A DNA stretch of 64,000 nt from a bacterium (GCA_024742665.1 JANSYA010000015.1:17923-81922); one strand, 5' to 3'. Positions 53,151 to 62,374 are shown, numbered from the stretch's first letter. Numbers and translations are program-made. The notes: generated by a model not told the origin, from the sequence alone.

Positions 53151-54293
53151 ATGCCGAACGACGAAGATCTCCCTGAAAATGAGAACCCGCAGTCCCTGAC
53201 TGTTCCATTGATCAGCGCCGGGCTGCCCGGGATCGGCGGACGGATCAAGAGCGACGCGGCGCATTTCATCGTCGAAGAGATTCCGCTCTATCCCACTTCG
53301 GGCGAGGGCGAGCATATCTACCTGACGATTACCCGCGAAGACCGCGAAACCCGCGCCCTGGTGCGAGACATGACGCGCCTCTTTGGAATTCGCGAGGCCG
53401 ATATCGGCACGGCCGGCCTGAAGGACCGCCACGCGCGCACGACCCAGACCTTTTCGCTGCATCTGCATAAGATGGATCCGGATGAAGCGGCGCGCCGCGT
53501 TGAAAGCGAACTGGGTGTGCGGGTTATAGCGGCGACCCGTCACGGCAATAAGCTGCGCACGGGACACCTGGCCGGCAATCGCTTCGAGATTCTCGTCGTC
53601 GATCCCGTCGCCGATGCGCTGGATAAAGCCCGGGCGAAGTGGGATCATTTGCGCGAGCGAGCCGTGCCGAATTATTATGGCGAACAGCGCTTCGGCCGCG
53701 AAGGCGACAATGCCGAGCGCGGCCGCGATCTATTGCTGGGGCGCAGCCGCGATCGTCCCGGGAAGTGGCTCAAACGATTCCTGCTGTCGGCCTTTCAGTC
53801 GGAGCTGTTCAATCTCTGGCTGGCGCGCCGTATCTCGAACGATGATTTTCTGCGCCTGTGCAACGGCGACGTCGCCCGCAAGACGGACTCCGGCGGCCTC
53901 TTCGTCGTGCGCGACCTGGAAGCGGACGCGGCGCGATTTCGGGCCGGCGAGATTGACTTCACCGGTCCCATCTTCGGAAAAAAGATGACCGCGCCGGAGG
54001 GCGCGCCGGCCGAAGACGAAGCGGAATTGCTGGAAGCAGCCGGCGTGGATCCCGGGGATTTTGCCCGGGCGAAATTGGACGGATCGCGCCGGAGCTCCAG
54101 ATTGTGGCCGGCCAGTCTGGCCCTGAGCTTCGAGGCCGACGGGGCGGGAGTGCGCTTTCGCTTTGAGCTGCCGCCGGGTAGTTATGCGACGGTGGTTCTG
54201 CGGGAATTCATCCAGACGGACGCGAGCAAATCGACTTCCGCCGCAGTCGAGGGGGGGCCGGGGTCCCCGCAGCCTGAAGGCGGAGATGCCTGA
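53151..54293 (+). CDS. truD: tRNA pseudouridine(13) synthase TruD
   Basis: TruD isomerises U13 of tRNA-Glu. The catalytic motif GLKDRHARTTQTFSLH (about residues 80-95) contains the active-site Asp, and the FxxxE N-terminal element is FIVEEIPLY. The insertion (TRUD) domain follows, with NYYGEQRFGREGDNAERG. The protein has 380 residues, and its C terminus ends in a Gly/Pro-rich tail (about 25 residues). It precedes the two BolA genes by 50 bases. Confidence 0.93.
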   Translation: MPNDEDLPENENPQSLTVPLISAGLPGIGGRIKSDAAHFIVEEIPLYPTSGEGEHIYLTITREDRETRALVRDMTRLFGIREADIGTAGLKDRHARTTQTFSLHLHKMDPDEAARRVESELGVRVIAATRHGNKLRTGHLAGNRFEILVVDPVADALDKARAKWDHLRERAVPNYYGEQRFGREGDNAERGRDLLLGRSRDRPGKWLKRFLLSAFQSELFNLWLARRISNDDFLRLCNGDVARKTDSGGLFVVRDLEADAARFRAGEIDFTGPIFGKKMTAPEGAPAEDEAELLEAAGVDPGDFARAKLDGSRRSSRLWPASLALSFEADGAGVRFRFELPPGSYATVVLREFIQTDASKSTSAAVEGGPGSPQPEGGDA

Positions 54294-54343
54294 TCAAGAA
54301 AAGAGAGGCCGCCGCTGTAACCGCGCGGCCGGAGAGGGATCCT

Positions 54344-54631
54344 ATGACTATGAGCGAGCAGAGCGGAGACTGGACGCCGAAGATTGAGGCCAGGCTGCGG
54401 GCCGCCCTCGATCCGCTGGAGCTGGAAGTCCACAACGACAGCGATGCCCACGCCGGGCACGCGGGATCGCCGGGGACGGGCAACAGCCACTTTCGAGTGC
54501 GGGTCGTTTCGCCGCGCTTTGCAGGCGAGAGCCTGGTCCAGCGCCACCGGCGAATCTACGAGATTCTCGCCGAGGAAATGCAGTCCGGCATCCATGCTCT
54601 GGCGATCGAAGCGAGGACTCCCGGCGAATAA
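54344..54631 (+). CDS. BolA-family protein (first copy)
   Basis: The protein of 95 residues has the BolA fold signature, including SHFRVRVVSPRFAGESLVQRHRRIYEIL and the C-terminal EEMQSGIHALAIEARTP (conserved HALxI). BolA proteins bind monothiol glutaredoxins and carry or sense [2Fe-2S] clusters. The N-terminal part holds a His/Gly-rich insertion (DSDAHAGHAGSPGTGN). A GAGG sequence precedes the ATG. The second BolA and the CGFS glutaredoxin follow, which supports the assignment. Confidence 0.88.
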   Translation: MTMSEQSGDWTPKIEARLRAALDPLELEVHNDSDAHAGHAGSPGTGNSHFRVRVVSPRFAGESLVQRHRRIYEILAEEMQSGIHALAIEARTPGE

Positions 54632-54698
54632 TTTCAAGGCGGGAAAGGCAAAAAATTTTGGATTTTCGGCCCCGGACTGCTTAGATTGTTGGTAGACT

Positions 54699-54923
54699 AT
54701 GACATTACCGGAACTGAAAGAACGACTGGAGCAGGGCCTGGCCGGCGCCAGCGTGGAAATCCTCGACCCCTACCAGGACGGCGTGCACATCAAGGCCGTC
54801 GTTGTGTATCCCGGCTTCGAAGGCAAGACGCTGATTCAGCAGCATCGGATGGTATACGATCTGGTGCGGGAAGAGCTGAAAGGCGAATTACACGCTCTGG
54901 CCCTGGAGACCCGGGCAAGCTGA
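54699..54923 (+). CDS. BolA-family protein (second copy, YrbA/IbaG-like)
   Basis: This compact BolA has 74 residues (GASVEILDPYQDGVHIKAVVVYPGFEGKTLIQQHRMVYDLVREELKGELHALALETRAS). It is the size of YrbA/IbaG and retains the conserved QHRMVYD and HALAL segments. It lies 67 bases after the first BolA and 80 before grxD. It probably partners the CGFS glutaredoxin in Fe-S transfer. Confidence 0.9.
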   Translation: MTLPELKERLEQGLAGASVEILDPYQDGVHIKAVVVYPGFEGKTLIQQHRMVYDLVREELKGELHALALETRAS

Positions 54924-55003
54924 GGCCAGCGCGCCGACACGTCTGCGGTATATTATCAATAAAATTTGCGAACTATAATCTGAATTGAAAAGGTACTATT
55001 AGA

Positions 55004-55315
55004 ATGGATCAAGCACTGAAAGAGAAAATCGAGAACTCTGTTAAATCGAAAAAGGTCTTCTTGTTTATGAAGGGCACTCCGGCGCAGCCGATGTGCGGAT
55101 TTTCAGCGGGCGTCGTTTCTGTATTGAATCAGCTGAACGTCGACTATAGCTCCTTCAACGTTTTCGACGACGAAAACATCCGCCAGGGAATCAAAGAATA
55201 CGCCAACTGGCCGACCATTCCCCAGCTGTACATCGACGGCGAATTCGTCGGCGGCCATGATATCATCGTGCAGATGGCGCAGTCGGGCGATCTGCAAAAA
55301 CAGGTGTCGGGTTGA
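55004..55315 (+). CDS. grxD: Monothiol glutaredoxin GrxD (CGFS type)
   Basis: Carries [2Fe-2S] clusters between scaffold and target proteins, with glutathione as ligand. The active site is CGFS at residues 31-34, preceded by KGTPAQPM. The glutathione-binding WPTIPQLYIDG and GGHDI motifs follow. At 103 residues it has normal length. Start at the ATG 55004 following an AT-rich leader. The BolA partners are upstream. Confidence 0.95.
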   Translation: MDQALKEKIENSVKSKKVFLFMKGTPAQPMCGFSAGVVSVLNQLNVDYSSFNVFDDENIRQGIKEYANWPTIPQLYIDGEFVGGHDIIVQMAQSGDLQKQVSG

Positions 55316-55319
55316 TAAC

Positions 55320-55568
55320 ATGTTAAAGATCTACCAAACCGCTTCGTGCCCCTTTTGCATGATGGTCGTGCGTGAGGCTCACAACATGGGCCTGAAGGAA
55401 GGGCAGGACTATCAGCTGATCAATGCGGCCCGGGGAACTCCAGGGCGCCAGGAGCTCCTGCAAATCGGCGGACAAAATCAGGTGCCGTTCTTAACGGACG
55501 GCGAAACCGCCATGTACGAAAGCCGCGATATTATCGCATACATGCGCAATAAATTCGCGACGGTTTAA
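55320..55568 (+). CDS. Dithiol glutaredoxin (CPFC)
   Basis: The ATG at 55320 lies 4 bases after the grxD stop. The 82 residues contain CPFC near residue 10 and the glutaredoxin/GST N-terminal fold, with cis-Pro NQVPFLTDGETAMYESRDIIAYM. It would reduce disulfides or glutathionylated proteins using glutathione. Its co-transcription with grxD fits a thiol-redox gene set. Confidence 0.9.
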   Translation: MLKIYQTASCPFCMMVVREAHNMGLKEGQDYQLINAARGTPGRQELLQIGGQNQVPFLTDGETAMYESRDIIAYMRNKFATV

Positions 55569-55653
55569 TCAGGTCCGGAACGATTCCCGGTCGGCGCCGC
55601 AGGCGATTCAGAGCGAACAGCGATGGGTCCAGTCCGGCGCCGCGCCGCGAAGC

Positions 55654-56697
55654 TTAAAATCCCAGCAGATCCAGGATCTTTTCGCCGACGCGCCGGTTCT
55701 TCCCCGCGTACGGGAAATTGTGGATGTACAGCACGGGATTGAAATTGATCTCAAGAATCGCATAGGATTCATTTGAAATCGGCGCATCGAGATCGGGGAT
55801 GATGATATCCACTCCGCAAATTTGCGCCGACACGCTGGCGGCCGCCTGCACCGCGATTTCGCGATAGCCCGACTGGACTTCGTCAGTGCGATCGTGGGAG
55901 TCGCCGCCCGTCGATATATTCGAATTGCGTCTTAAAAACACCTGCTCGTCGGCGGCGGGGACGCTTTCGGGCGTCAGCCCCTGCAGGCGCAGATAGGCCA
56001 GCTCGGTTTCGCCGAGTTGAATCTTTTCTAAAGGCGTAATATGACCGACGCCCCGCCGGGGATCTTTATTTTTTTCGGCCACCAGCTCCGCGATCGTCGC
56101 GGCGCCGTTTCCTGCGACATTCGCCGGCACTCGATTGGCGACGGCCACGCATTCATCGCCGATGACCAGGAAGCGGTATTCCATACCCGCCACGAATTCC
56201 TCGACGATCACCGAGTCGTCGTGGGTGAAGGCTTCGCCCACCGCGGCGGAGTAAGCATCGGCGTCGTACTTCTGTAAAATCGTAATGCCCGTGCCGAAGT
56301 TGGTCGTCGTCGGCTTTACGACAATCCCGGCGCTTACGCCGCCGGATTTTTTTTGGCTTTCATAATGCGGTAGATCCGCCAGCGCGTCTTCGCGTCGCGT
56401 ATAGTGTCGCCCGGCCGGCACCCGCAGCCCGGCTTCGTCCAGGACCAGCTTGCTCATCTGTTTGTCTTCCATGATCAGGAAGGTGATGTACGAATCCAGG
56501 CGGGTCTTGCTGGCCTCTTTGATGAATTCGACGCGAGCGCCGTTCGGCGATGCGATGCGCAGCCAGTGGGCCCGGCGATTCAAAACTTCGACTGTCAGGC
56601 CGCGGGCCAGCGCGTCGCGAATAATAATCTGGCTTGAGATCTCAAGGTCTTCGTAGCCGGCCAGAATGAATTCAGATTCTTTCGGATGTATTTTCAA
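55654..56697 (-). CDS. GshF-type ATP-grasp ligase (glutathione synthetase module)
   Basis: The protein of 347 residues resembles the C-terminal half of the bifunctional GshF (GshAB) enzyme. It begins directly with the segment DLEISSQIIIRDALARGLTVEVL, and continues with KTRLDSYITFLIMEDKQMSKLVLDEAGLRVPAG. The ATP-grasp core is IVVKPTTTNFGTGITIL, and the metal site lies in YAILEINFNPVLYIH. It probably joins gamma-glutamylcysteine and glycine. It has no GshA part of its own; the GshA gene is immediately upstream on the same strand. Confidence 0.85.
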   Translation of the reverse strand: MKIHPKESEFILAGYEDLEISSQIIIRDALARGLTVEVLNRRAHWLRIASPNGARVEFIKEASKTRLDSYITFLIMEDKQMSKLVLDEAGLRVPAGRHYTRREDALADLPHYESQKKSGGVSAGIVVKPTTTNFGTGITILQKYDADAYSAAVGEAFTHDDSVIVEEFVAGMEYRFLVIGDECVAVANRVPANVAGNGAATIAELVAEKNKDPRRGVGHITPLEKIQLGETELAYLRLQGLTPESVPAADEQVFLRRNSNISTGGDSHDRTDEVQSGYREIAVQAAASVSAQICGVDIIIPDLDAPISNESYAILEINFNPVLYIHNFPYAGKNRRVGEKILDLLGF

Positions 56698-56815
56698 AGT
56701 CTTTGGTCTTTCTACGGTTTTTCCGCGAGTATGCGCCGCGTCGCCACGACGTTGGATAAGCGTTCGATTCGCGGTGGTGTTTTTGAACGATGCTGTCTGT
56801 CGATAGCTGGAACTC

Positions 56816-58435
56816 TCAGGCGCCCTGGCAGACCTTCGGCAATCTGACCGGGCCCTGATCCGCTTGGGCTTCGATCTCTGCGTGTTCGACGAGCGAAGTT
56901 TTCACGGCCTGCTCCAGCTTGCGGCGCGTCAGGGGCGGCAGTTCCTGGGCTTCGAGAGCGGTCCGGTGTCGTTCCAGCAATTGCAGGCCGAAGTCGATGT
57001 GCCCCAGGCGGCCGTCGCGCATTTCGCGCAGCATACGCGCCGAAGGAGTTTGTTCCACGTCTTCGAATTTCGCGCTCTGGGCGGCCATGCTCTGTACGTA
57101 TCGATCGCAGCCGATTTCGCGGTCCAGCCGCTCGGCCAGCGTCCCCAGGCTATCGACCCACCGGCGGCCCGCGTCGCGAAAATTTTCCGGCTGCGCCTGA
57201 GCGCCCCCGGCCTTGAGGCGCAGCTCCGGCTCCCGGCCGCGCCAGGCGACGAGCTTTTGATTCTCGCGCTGCAGTCCGCAGTCTTCGCGCGAAAGCGGCG
57301 GGCTTGCCTGTAAAAGATTGTTTAGCAGTACCAGATGAACGAAGGCCATGCGTTCTTCGCTGACTCCGCCTGGATCGTACGGGTTCACGTCCAGGCAGCG
57401 CACTTCGAGATAGCGCACGCCGCGAGCTTCCAGAGCCGTCAGAGGACGTTCGCCGGAGCGCGGCGTCTGTTTGGGACGGATCACGCCGTAGTGTTCGTTT
57501 TCGATTTGCAGATAAAAGTCGTTGAGCTGCTCGCCGCGCTCGTAGCTCCACTTATTGAAAGCGGGATTCGGGCGACTGACCGCGCGACACATCGTCTGGA
57601 TATAGTCGGCCAGCGAATCATACGAAATATCCAGATCGCACTGATTCGAATTCGTATAGCCGATATCGCTCAGGCGCAGCGACGTCGCGTACGGAGCGTA
57701 TAAAGTGCGCGCATCGTAATCAGTCGGAGTCAAACGATCGTCCGGCCGCGCCAGAAAGCTGGCGTCGATCGCCGGAGACGCGCCGAAAAGATACATCAGG
57801 TAGATCGATTCGCGTTGAAAATTCCGAATCATCGCGAAGTACATTCGGTTTTGCAGTTCCCGTTCCGCGCTTTCGGTTTCGGCGTCGGACTGCGATGCGC
57901 CATTGTCCAGAATGCGGAGCTCACGCAAGAAGCGCTGCGAAAACGAAAAGTTGAAGTGCACGCCGCTGACAGTTTGCATGCGGCTGCCGTAGCGCCGGGC
58001 CAGCCCCTGGCGATAAATATGTTTGGCAAGGCCCGTCGCGGAGTCGCCGTAGCGGGCGATTGGAATTTGAGCTTCGTCCGACGGCAAAACCGGCGGCATG
58101 CTCAGGGGCCAGAGGCCCTCGCGTTGCTCGCCGTCTGCGGCCAGGCCTTCGAGGGTAAACATCTGCAGATAGCGCAACTCCTGTAAAAGGCCGGCGACGC
58201 TGCGATGGGGGCTGGTCGTAAATTCGATCTGGCTTTCGCTGAAATCCGTCGTAATAAAGGTATTCGTCAGACTGGAGCCAAGGGGCGCCGGGTGCGGTGT
58301 GCGAGCGAGCTCGCCGTTCGGCAGCACGCGCAGGCTTTCGCGTTCCAGGCCGTAGAAATCGCCCGGCTGAACCAGGGTCGGACTTTGCTCCAGGACCGCC
58401 CGCCACCGGCGGTCCGCTGATGAATCAATAGCCAT
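56816..58435 (-). CDS. gshA: Glutamate-cysteine ligase GshA (gamma-proteobacterial type)
   Basis: GshA forms gamma-glutamylcysteine, the first step of glutathione synthesis. The ATG at 58435 gives 539 residues. Type 1 GshA signatures are FYGLERESLRVLPNGEL, IEFTTSPHRSV, SGVHFNFSFS, DIGYTNSNQ and GVRYLEVRCLDVNPYDPGG. The ATP-grasp gene follows 118 bases downstream. The neighbourhood also holds glutaredoxins and gamma-glutamyltransferase, which agrees with the assignment. Confidence 0.93.
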   Translation of the reverse strand: MAIDSSADRRWRAVLEQSPTLVQPGDFYGLERESLRVLPNGELARTPHPAPLGSSLTNTFITTDFSESQIEFTTSPHRSVAGLLQELRYLQMFTLEGLAADGEQREGLWPLSMPPVLPSDEAQIPIARYGDSATGLAKHIYRQGLARRYGSRMQTVSGVHFNFSFSQRFLRELRILDNGASQSDAETESAERELQNRMYFAMIRNFQRESIYLMYLFGASPAIDASFLARPDDRLTPTDYDARTLYAPYATSLRLSDIGYTNSNQCDLDISYDSLADYIQTMCRAVSRPNPAFNKWSYERGEQLNDFYLQIENEHYGVIRPKQTPRSGERPLTALEARGVRYLEVRCLDVNPYDPGGVSEERMAFVHLVLLNNLLQASPPLSREDCGLQRENQKLVAWRGREPELRLKAGGAQAQPENFRDAGRRWVDSLGTLAERLDREIGCDRYVQSMAAQSAKFEDVEQTPSARMLREMRDGRLGHIDFGLQLLERHRTALEAQELPPLTRRKLEQAVKTSLVEHAEIEAQADQGPVRLPKVCQGA

Positions 58436-58549
58436 AGGCGGATCGGGACGGGCCGCCCGGAACTCTCCTGGAGGCAAGGTTCAAATTCAACGGACAGGCC
58501 ATATATATTGGAAGATACCGGCGGTATGTTTTGCAGGCACGCATTTTTT

Positions 58550-60574
58550 TTATTCCGGGTCCGCATCCGGATGCTGGTCTTGATCACCCAGCGGCCGTCC
58601 GTCTCCGCGGGGATCCGAAACGCCCACGAAACCGGCCGCGTCGGCGCGGACCGCGAAAACCTTCGCCTGCCAGCGACTGTCGGCGACCGTGTGGCCCAGA
58701 GCTTCCAATTCGTTCATGCGCCCGAGCCCGGCCGGCGAATCGGCAAAGAAGAGTTTGTCCGGCAGGTACTGGTGATGAATCCGCCCCCGGGCGACAGAGG
58801 CGTAGGGATGCAGACCAAAATCGATATCGTTGACGATCGTATGCAGGATCGCGGTGATAATGCGGGAGCCGCCCGGCGAACCCAGAACCAGCCGCGGCCG
58901 CAGTTCGTCCGGAGCGACCACAGAAGCCTTCCGACCGTTCCAGATTCGTTCGCCCGGTCGGGCAAAAACGATCGTCGGCGACATGCTCGAAAGCGGCGTC
59001 TTGCCGGGAGCGATGGCGTTCGCTTCGCCGCCGACCAGTCCGTAGGCGTTGGGCGTATCCGGAGCCGCGCTGAAATCGTCCATTGTATCGTTTAAGACGA
59101 TGCCCCAGCCGGGCAGCATCACCCGCGCACCGAAGATCACGTTCACCGACTGCGTCGAGGAAACCGCGTCGCCGCGCGAATCGAGTATGGAAAAATGCGT
59201 CGTTTCCCGGGATTCGGCCCGGGCCGGCCTGCGCTGCGCCCCTGGAGAGACCGCTCCGACTGTATCGGGATAGGACAGACCCTTGCTTTCGCTGGCTTCA
59301 TCGAGAGCGATATCCGCCGCGCGCTCTAAAGTATATTCACGAGATGTTAGTAGCTCCGTCGGGACAGGAAAGAACGCGGGATCGCCGCCGAGTTTCGCGC
59401 GGTCGGCGTAGCCGCGGCGAAAGACCTCGGCCAGGAAGTGTTCGTATTGCGCCGGGCGGCCGTAGGGATGATCGCCGTAGCGTTCGTACAGGGCGCGCAG
59501 ATCTTTCGTCTGGAGCATACCCAGCATCTCCAGGATAAAGACGCCCGACGAAGGCGGCGGCATAATCGCGATCTTGTGGTCGCGGTACTGTCCCCACAGG
59601 GGTGCAGTCGCGCGCACGCGATAGTCGGCAAGATCCTGCAGGCGAATCGCGCCGCCTTCGGTGCGCATATATGCGTCCAGATCTTTCGCGATCGCGCCGC
59701 CGCGGGAGTGGATCGGCGCCGCTCCGCCCGCGGCGATCGCGCTGAGAGTCTTCGCCAGATCCTTTTGGATCAGGATTTCGCCGACCGCCGGCAAGCGATC
59801 GCCGGGAGTAAAGACGGCGCGCATGGCCGGTCCCATCGTATCCGAAGAACTGACTCTGGCGATCTTATCGTGCAGATCCTGGTATACCGGAAAGCCGTCC
59901 CGGGCCAGGCTCAGAGCCGGAGCGATGACCTGCGCCAGAGGCAGCGAACCGTGGCGACGATGGACTTCGACCAATCCCGCGATCATGCCGGGCACGCCGA
60001 CGGCCCGCGCTCCATTCAACGAAGCGCCTTTGATGACTTTGCCCTGTTGATCGAGATACATATCCCGCGTGGCGGCGGCCGGAGCGCGTTCGCGAAAATC
60101 ATAGGCGATGGTCTGCCTGGCTTTCGCGAGATGCACCAGCATGAATCCGCCGCCGCCCAGGCCGGTCGACTGGGGGCGCACGACCGAAATCGCGAAGCTG
60201 ACCGCGACCGCCGCATCCACCGCGTTGCCCCCCGCGGCATACATGGCCACACCCGCTCGCGAAGCTTCCGGCGCGTCGCTTGCAATCATGTACTGTTTGC
60301 CCCGACTCCAGTAGCGCTCCGGGCTGCCGCCGATTTTCGGCGGGCGCAGCTGGGCCGTGGAAATGGAACGATAGTCGATCGTTTCGCCGGTCTGACTTCC
60401 CGCGTCGTTCTGAAGATCCGCTTCGAGTTCCAGCTGGCGATGGCAGTTCGGCAGCGCGATAAAAAAAGTCAAAATCATCAGGGCCGACAGCGTCAGGCCA
60501 GGCAGGAGCCACCGTGTCGTCCGAGGACGGCGGCGGCGATTTTGACGACGAATCATTGATACGAGTTGGTGCAT
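58550..60574 (-). CDS. ggt: Gamma-glutamyltransferase (glutathione hydrolase) precursor
   Basis: The protein of 674 residues has an N-terminal signal or anchor with a possible lipobox (LTFFIALPNC, Cys44). The Ggt fold is complete: GGNAVDAAVAVSFA, GLGGGGFMLVH, DFRERAP, the autoprocessing/catalytic Thr in ETTHFSI (Thr458) and LNDTMDDFS. The sequence ends with LGSPGGSRIITAI. It would cut gamma-glutamyl bonds of glutathione in the periplasm and allow Cys-Gly recovery. M8 (60553) is an alternative start. Confidence 0.93.
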   Translation of the reverse strand: MHQLVSMIRRQNRRRRPRTTRWLLPGLTLSALMILTFFIALPNCHRQLELEADLQNDAGSQTGETIDYRSISTAQLRPPKIGGSPERYWSRGKQYMIASDAPEASRAGVAMYAAGGNAVDAAVAVSFAISVVRPQSTGLGGGGFMLVHLAKARQTIAYDFRERAPAAATRDMYLDQQGKVIKGASLNGARAVGVPGMIAGLVEVHRRHGSLPLAQVIAPALSLARDGFPVYQDLHDKIARVSSSDTMGPAMRAVFTPGDRLPAVGEILIQKDLAKTLSAIAAGGAAPIHSRGGAIAKDLDAYMRTEGGAIRLQDLADYRVRATAPLWGQYRDHKIAIMPPPSSGVFILEMLGMLQTKDLRALYERYGDHPYGRPAQYEHFLAEVFRRGYADRAKLGGDPAFFPVPTELLTSREYTLERAADIALDEASESKGLSYPDTVGAVSPGAQRRPARAESRETTHFSILDSRGDAVSSTQSVNVIFGARVMLPGWGIVLNDTMDDFSAAPDTPNAYGLVGGEANAIAPGKTPLSSMSPTIVFARPGERIWNGRKASVVAPDELRPRLVLGSPGGSRIITAILHTIVNDIDFGLHPYASVARGRIHHQYLPDKLFFADSPAGLGRMNELEALGHTVADSRWQAKVFAVRADAAGFVGVSDPRGDGRPLGDQDQHPDADPE

Positions 60575-60706
60575 GATCGCACCATGCTGGCGCGCGGGGG
60601 CGCATCGGCAAAGCGAATTCCCACCGGCCCATGCATCAGGAAAGTTAAGGATTGCAAGGCTCGCATTTATGATTTGCGCGTTTCGCCTGGCGCGGCAGGA
60701 TCGGCC

Positions 60707-61180
60707 ATGCTCTGTTTTTTGCGCCCTTCAAAATATTTAGCGTTCACGCTCGGCTTGCTTGCGATTGGATTCGCGAGCGCCTGCAAGCAACGCGACTGCC
60801 CGCCCGATTCAGCCTGCGTCACTGTCGCCGTAAATACGTACGGCCTGGAAGAGGAATTCAGAGAGCCGGGCGCTCCCTGCAAACGGAGCTTCGCGATCCA
60901 GGGCAGTTCGCGGGAGAACCCGGATGATACGATCGAAAGTACGGGAGCGGTGATCGGCGAATATATGGGCACGATGCCGCCGGTCTGTCTGCACGAACTG
61001 GAGTTTGACGCGCGTAAGATCGGCCCCTGGCGCATTGAACTGACCTATGCCGATGGATTTAAGACGGCCTGCAATTTCGATTTAGTCGGCGGGCCGCTGA
61101 TCAACTATATTCAATTTTTTCCGGGTTTGCCGGAGTGCATGCACGGCGCCGGCCCCGGTCCCGACGCTGCCGAGGAGTGA
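60707..61180 (+). CDS. Small lipoprotein of unknown function
   Basis: The ATG at 60707 begins a lipoprotein signal (YLAFTLGLLAIGFASAC, Cys27) and gives 157 residues. The mature part contains six cysteines besides the lipid-bearing one and a beta-rich region (GPWRIELTYADGFKTACNFDLVG). It is divergent from ggt and lies about 130 bases from it. No family recognised. Confidence 0.65.
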   Translation: MLCFLRPSKYLAFTLGLLAIGFASACKQRDCPPDSACVTVAVNTYGLEEEFREPGAPCKRSFAIQGSSRENPDDTIESTGAVIGEYMGTMPPVCLHELEFDARKIGPWRIELTYADGFKTACNFDLVGGPLINYIQFFPGLPECMHGAGPGPDAAEE

Positions 61181-61232
61181 TCCTTTCAGCAGTGATCGTT
61201 GCAGAAGTCATCGCTGCGTCGGCAAGGCGCAA

Positions 61233-62055
61233 TCAGCGGGATTCGCCGCCGATTAAAGGCACGGGATTTTTGCGTCCGAGCATGAAGTACGTCGTATGGA
61301 TTTCTTTTTTCTTTTTTGAAATCAGTGTTCCGCGCTTTTGGAATTCGTAGCGGTCTTTGAGCGGATCGTAGCTGTACTCCGATACCTGGATTTGGCCTGG
61401 TTTGCCCGGGGATTCCATTCGACTGGCGATGTTTACCGTTTCGCCCCACAGGTCGTAGATGAATTTTTTGGTCCCGATGACCCCGGCGACGACGGGACCG
61501 GTATTGATGCCCACGCGAATGCGCAGATTAGGCCAGCTGCTTTCGAATTCTTCGACGACCTGTAACATGTCCAGCGCCAGCTCGGCGATTGCTCCGGCAC
61601 GATCTTCGGTTTCGACCGGTAGTCCCGCCGCGGCCATGTACGAACCGCCGATCGTCTTGATTTTTTCAACTCCGTGGCGTTCGGCCAGATGCTTGAAGCG
61701 CGAAAATAGACCGTTCAGTAGTTCGACCACTTCCGCCGGTAAAATATTCAAAAGCAGGCTTTCCGATTTCTTTCTGACTGAGCACCGCGTCGATCGGATA
61801 GTCTACTTCCAGAATCCCGGAGATTTCGCCGCGGGAATTGGCGATCGGAGCCATGCCGGAAATCCAGCGTCCGTGGGCGTCGGAGTAGATCCCGATGCTG
61901 GCGGCTTCGCCCCGCAGGACTTTTTCGACGACCGCGTGATTGCGCTCCGGGACCGTATACACGTCGCCGATAAAGGGAGTTTCATGCAGCATGGCTTTTC
62001 CGGTATTGCGGGCAGAGCCTTCGGGATGGAAAAACCGCTGGTCTCGCGTTCCGCG
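61233..62055 (-). pseudogene. Decayed membrane adenylate cyclase (Cache domain remnant plus truncated class III cyclase domain)
   Basis: Reading leftwards from about 62055, one frame encodes a Cache-like sensor remnant (QRFFHPEGSARNTGKAML, EAASIGIYSDAHGRWISGMAPIANSRGEISGILEVDYP). The frame then changes near 61780. A second frame continues with KKSESLLLNILPAEVVELLNGLFSRF and the C-terminal part of a class III cyclase (VEKIKTIGGSYMAAAG, RIRVGINTGPVVAGVIG, DLWGETVNIASRME). The transmembrane/HAMP part and the N-terminal cyclase strands with the first metal Asp are missing. Two deletions are implied. The 172-residue remnant by itself cannot form a full active site. Confidence 0.75.
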
Positions 62056-62073
62056 AAAAGATTGTGTGTGCCT

Positions 62074-62367
62074 ATGAGAATCGAACACAGCGAGACGGCC
62101 ACGAAAGGCGTATTTCACGCGCTGAACGAAGCGGGCGAACGAATCGGAGAAATGAGCTACAGCCGCGCCGGCGATACGCTGATTATCATCGATCATACAG
62201 AGGCGTATGAGGGGCATGAAGGGCAGGGCGTCGGTCGCGAACTGGTCGCGGCCGGTGTCATGCACGCCCGGGAACACAGTCTGAAGGTGCTGCCACTGTG
62301 TCCTTACGCCCTGGTCCAGTTTAAGCGCAACAAAGACTACGCCGACGTGTGGAAGCAGGCGCGATGA
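62074..62367 (+). CDS. Small GNAT-like acetyltransferase (YjdJ type)
   Basis: The 97-residue protein carries the short GNAT core of the YjdJ/COG2388 family (ATKGVFHALNEAGERIGEMSY, LIIIDHTEAYEGHEGQGVGRELV, LKVLPLCPYALVQFKRNKDY). Members bind acyl-CoA and acetylate unknown targets. The open frame extends upstream, but only this part is recognisable. The decayed cyclase gene on the other strand ends at its 5' side. Confidence 0.85.
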   Translation: MRIEHSETATKGVFHALNEAGERIGEMSYSRAGDTLIIIDHTEAYEGHEGQGVGRELVAAGVMHAREHSLKVLPLCPYALVQFKRNKDYADVWKQAR

Positions 62368-62374
62368 ATGGTAT

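Noticed and set aside
61459..62367. Long + strand open frame of 302 codons ending in the GNAT domain
   Set aside because: Only the last 97 codons look like a protein. The rest is antisense to the decayed cyclase and is a shadow.
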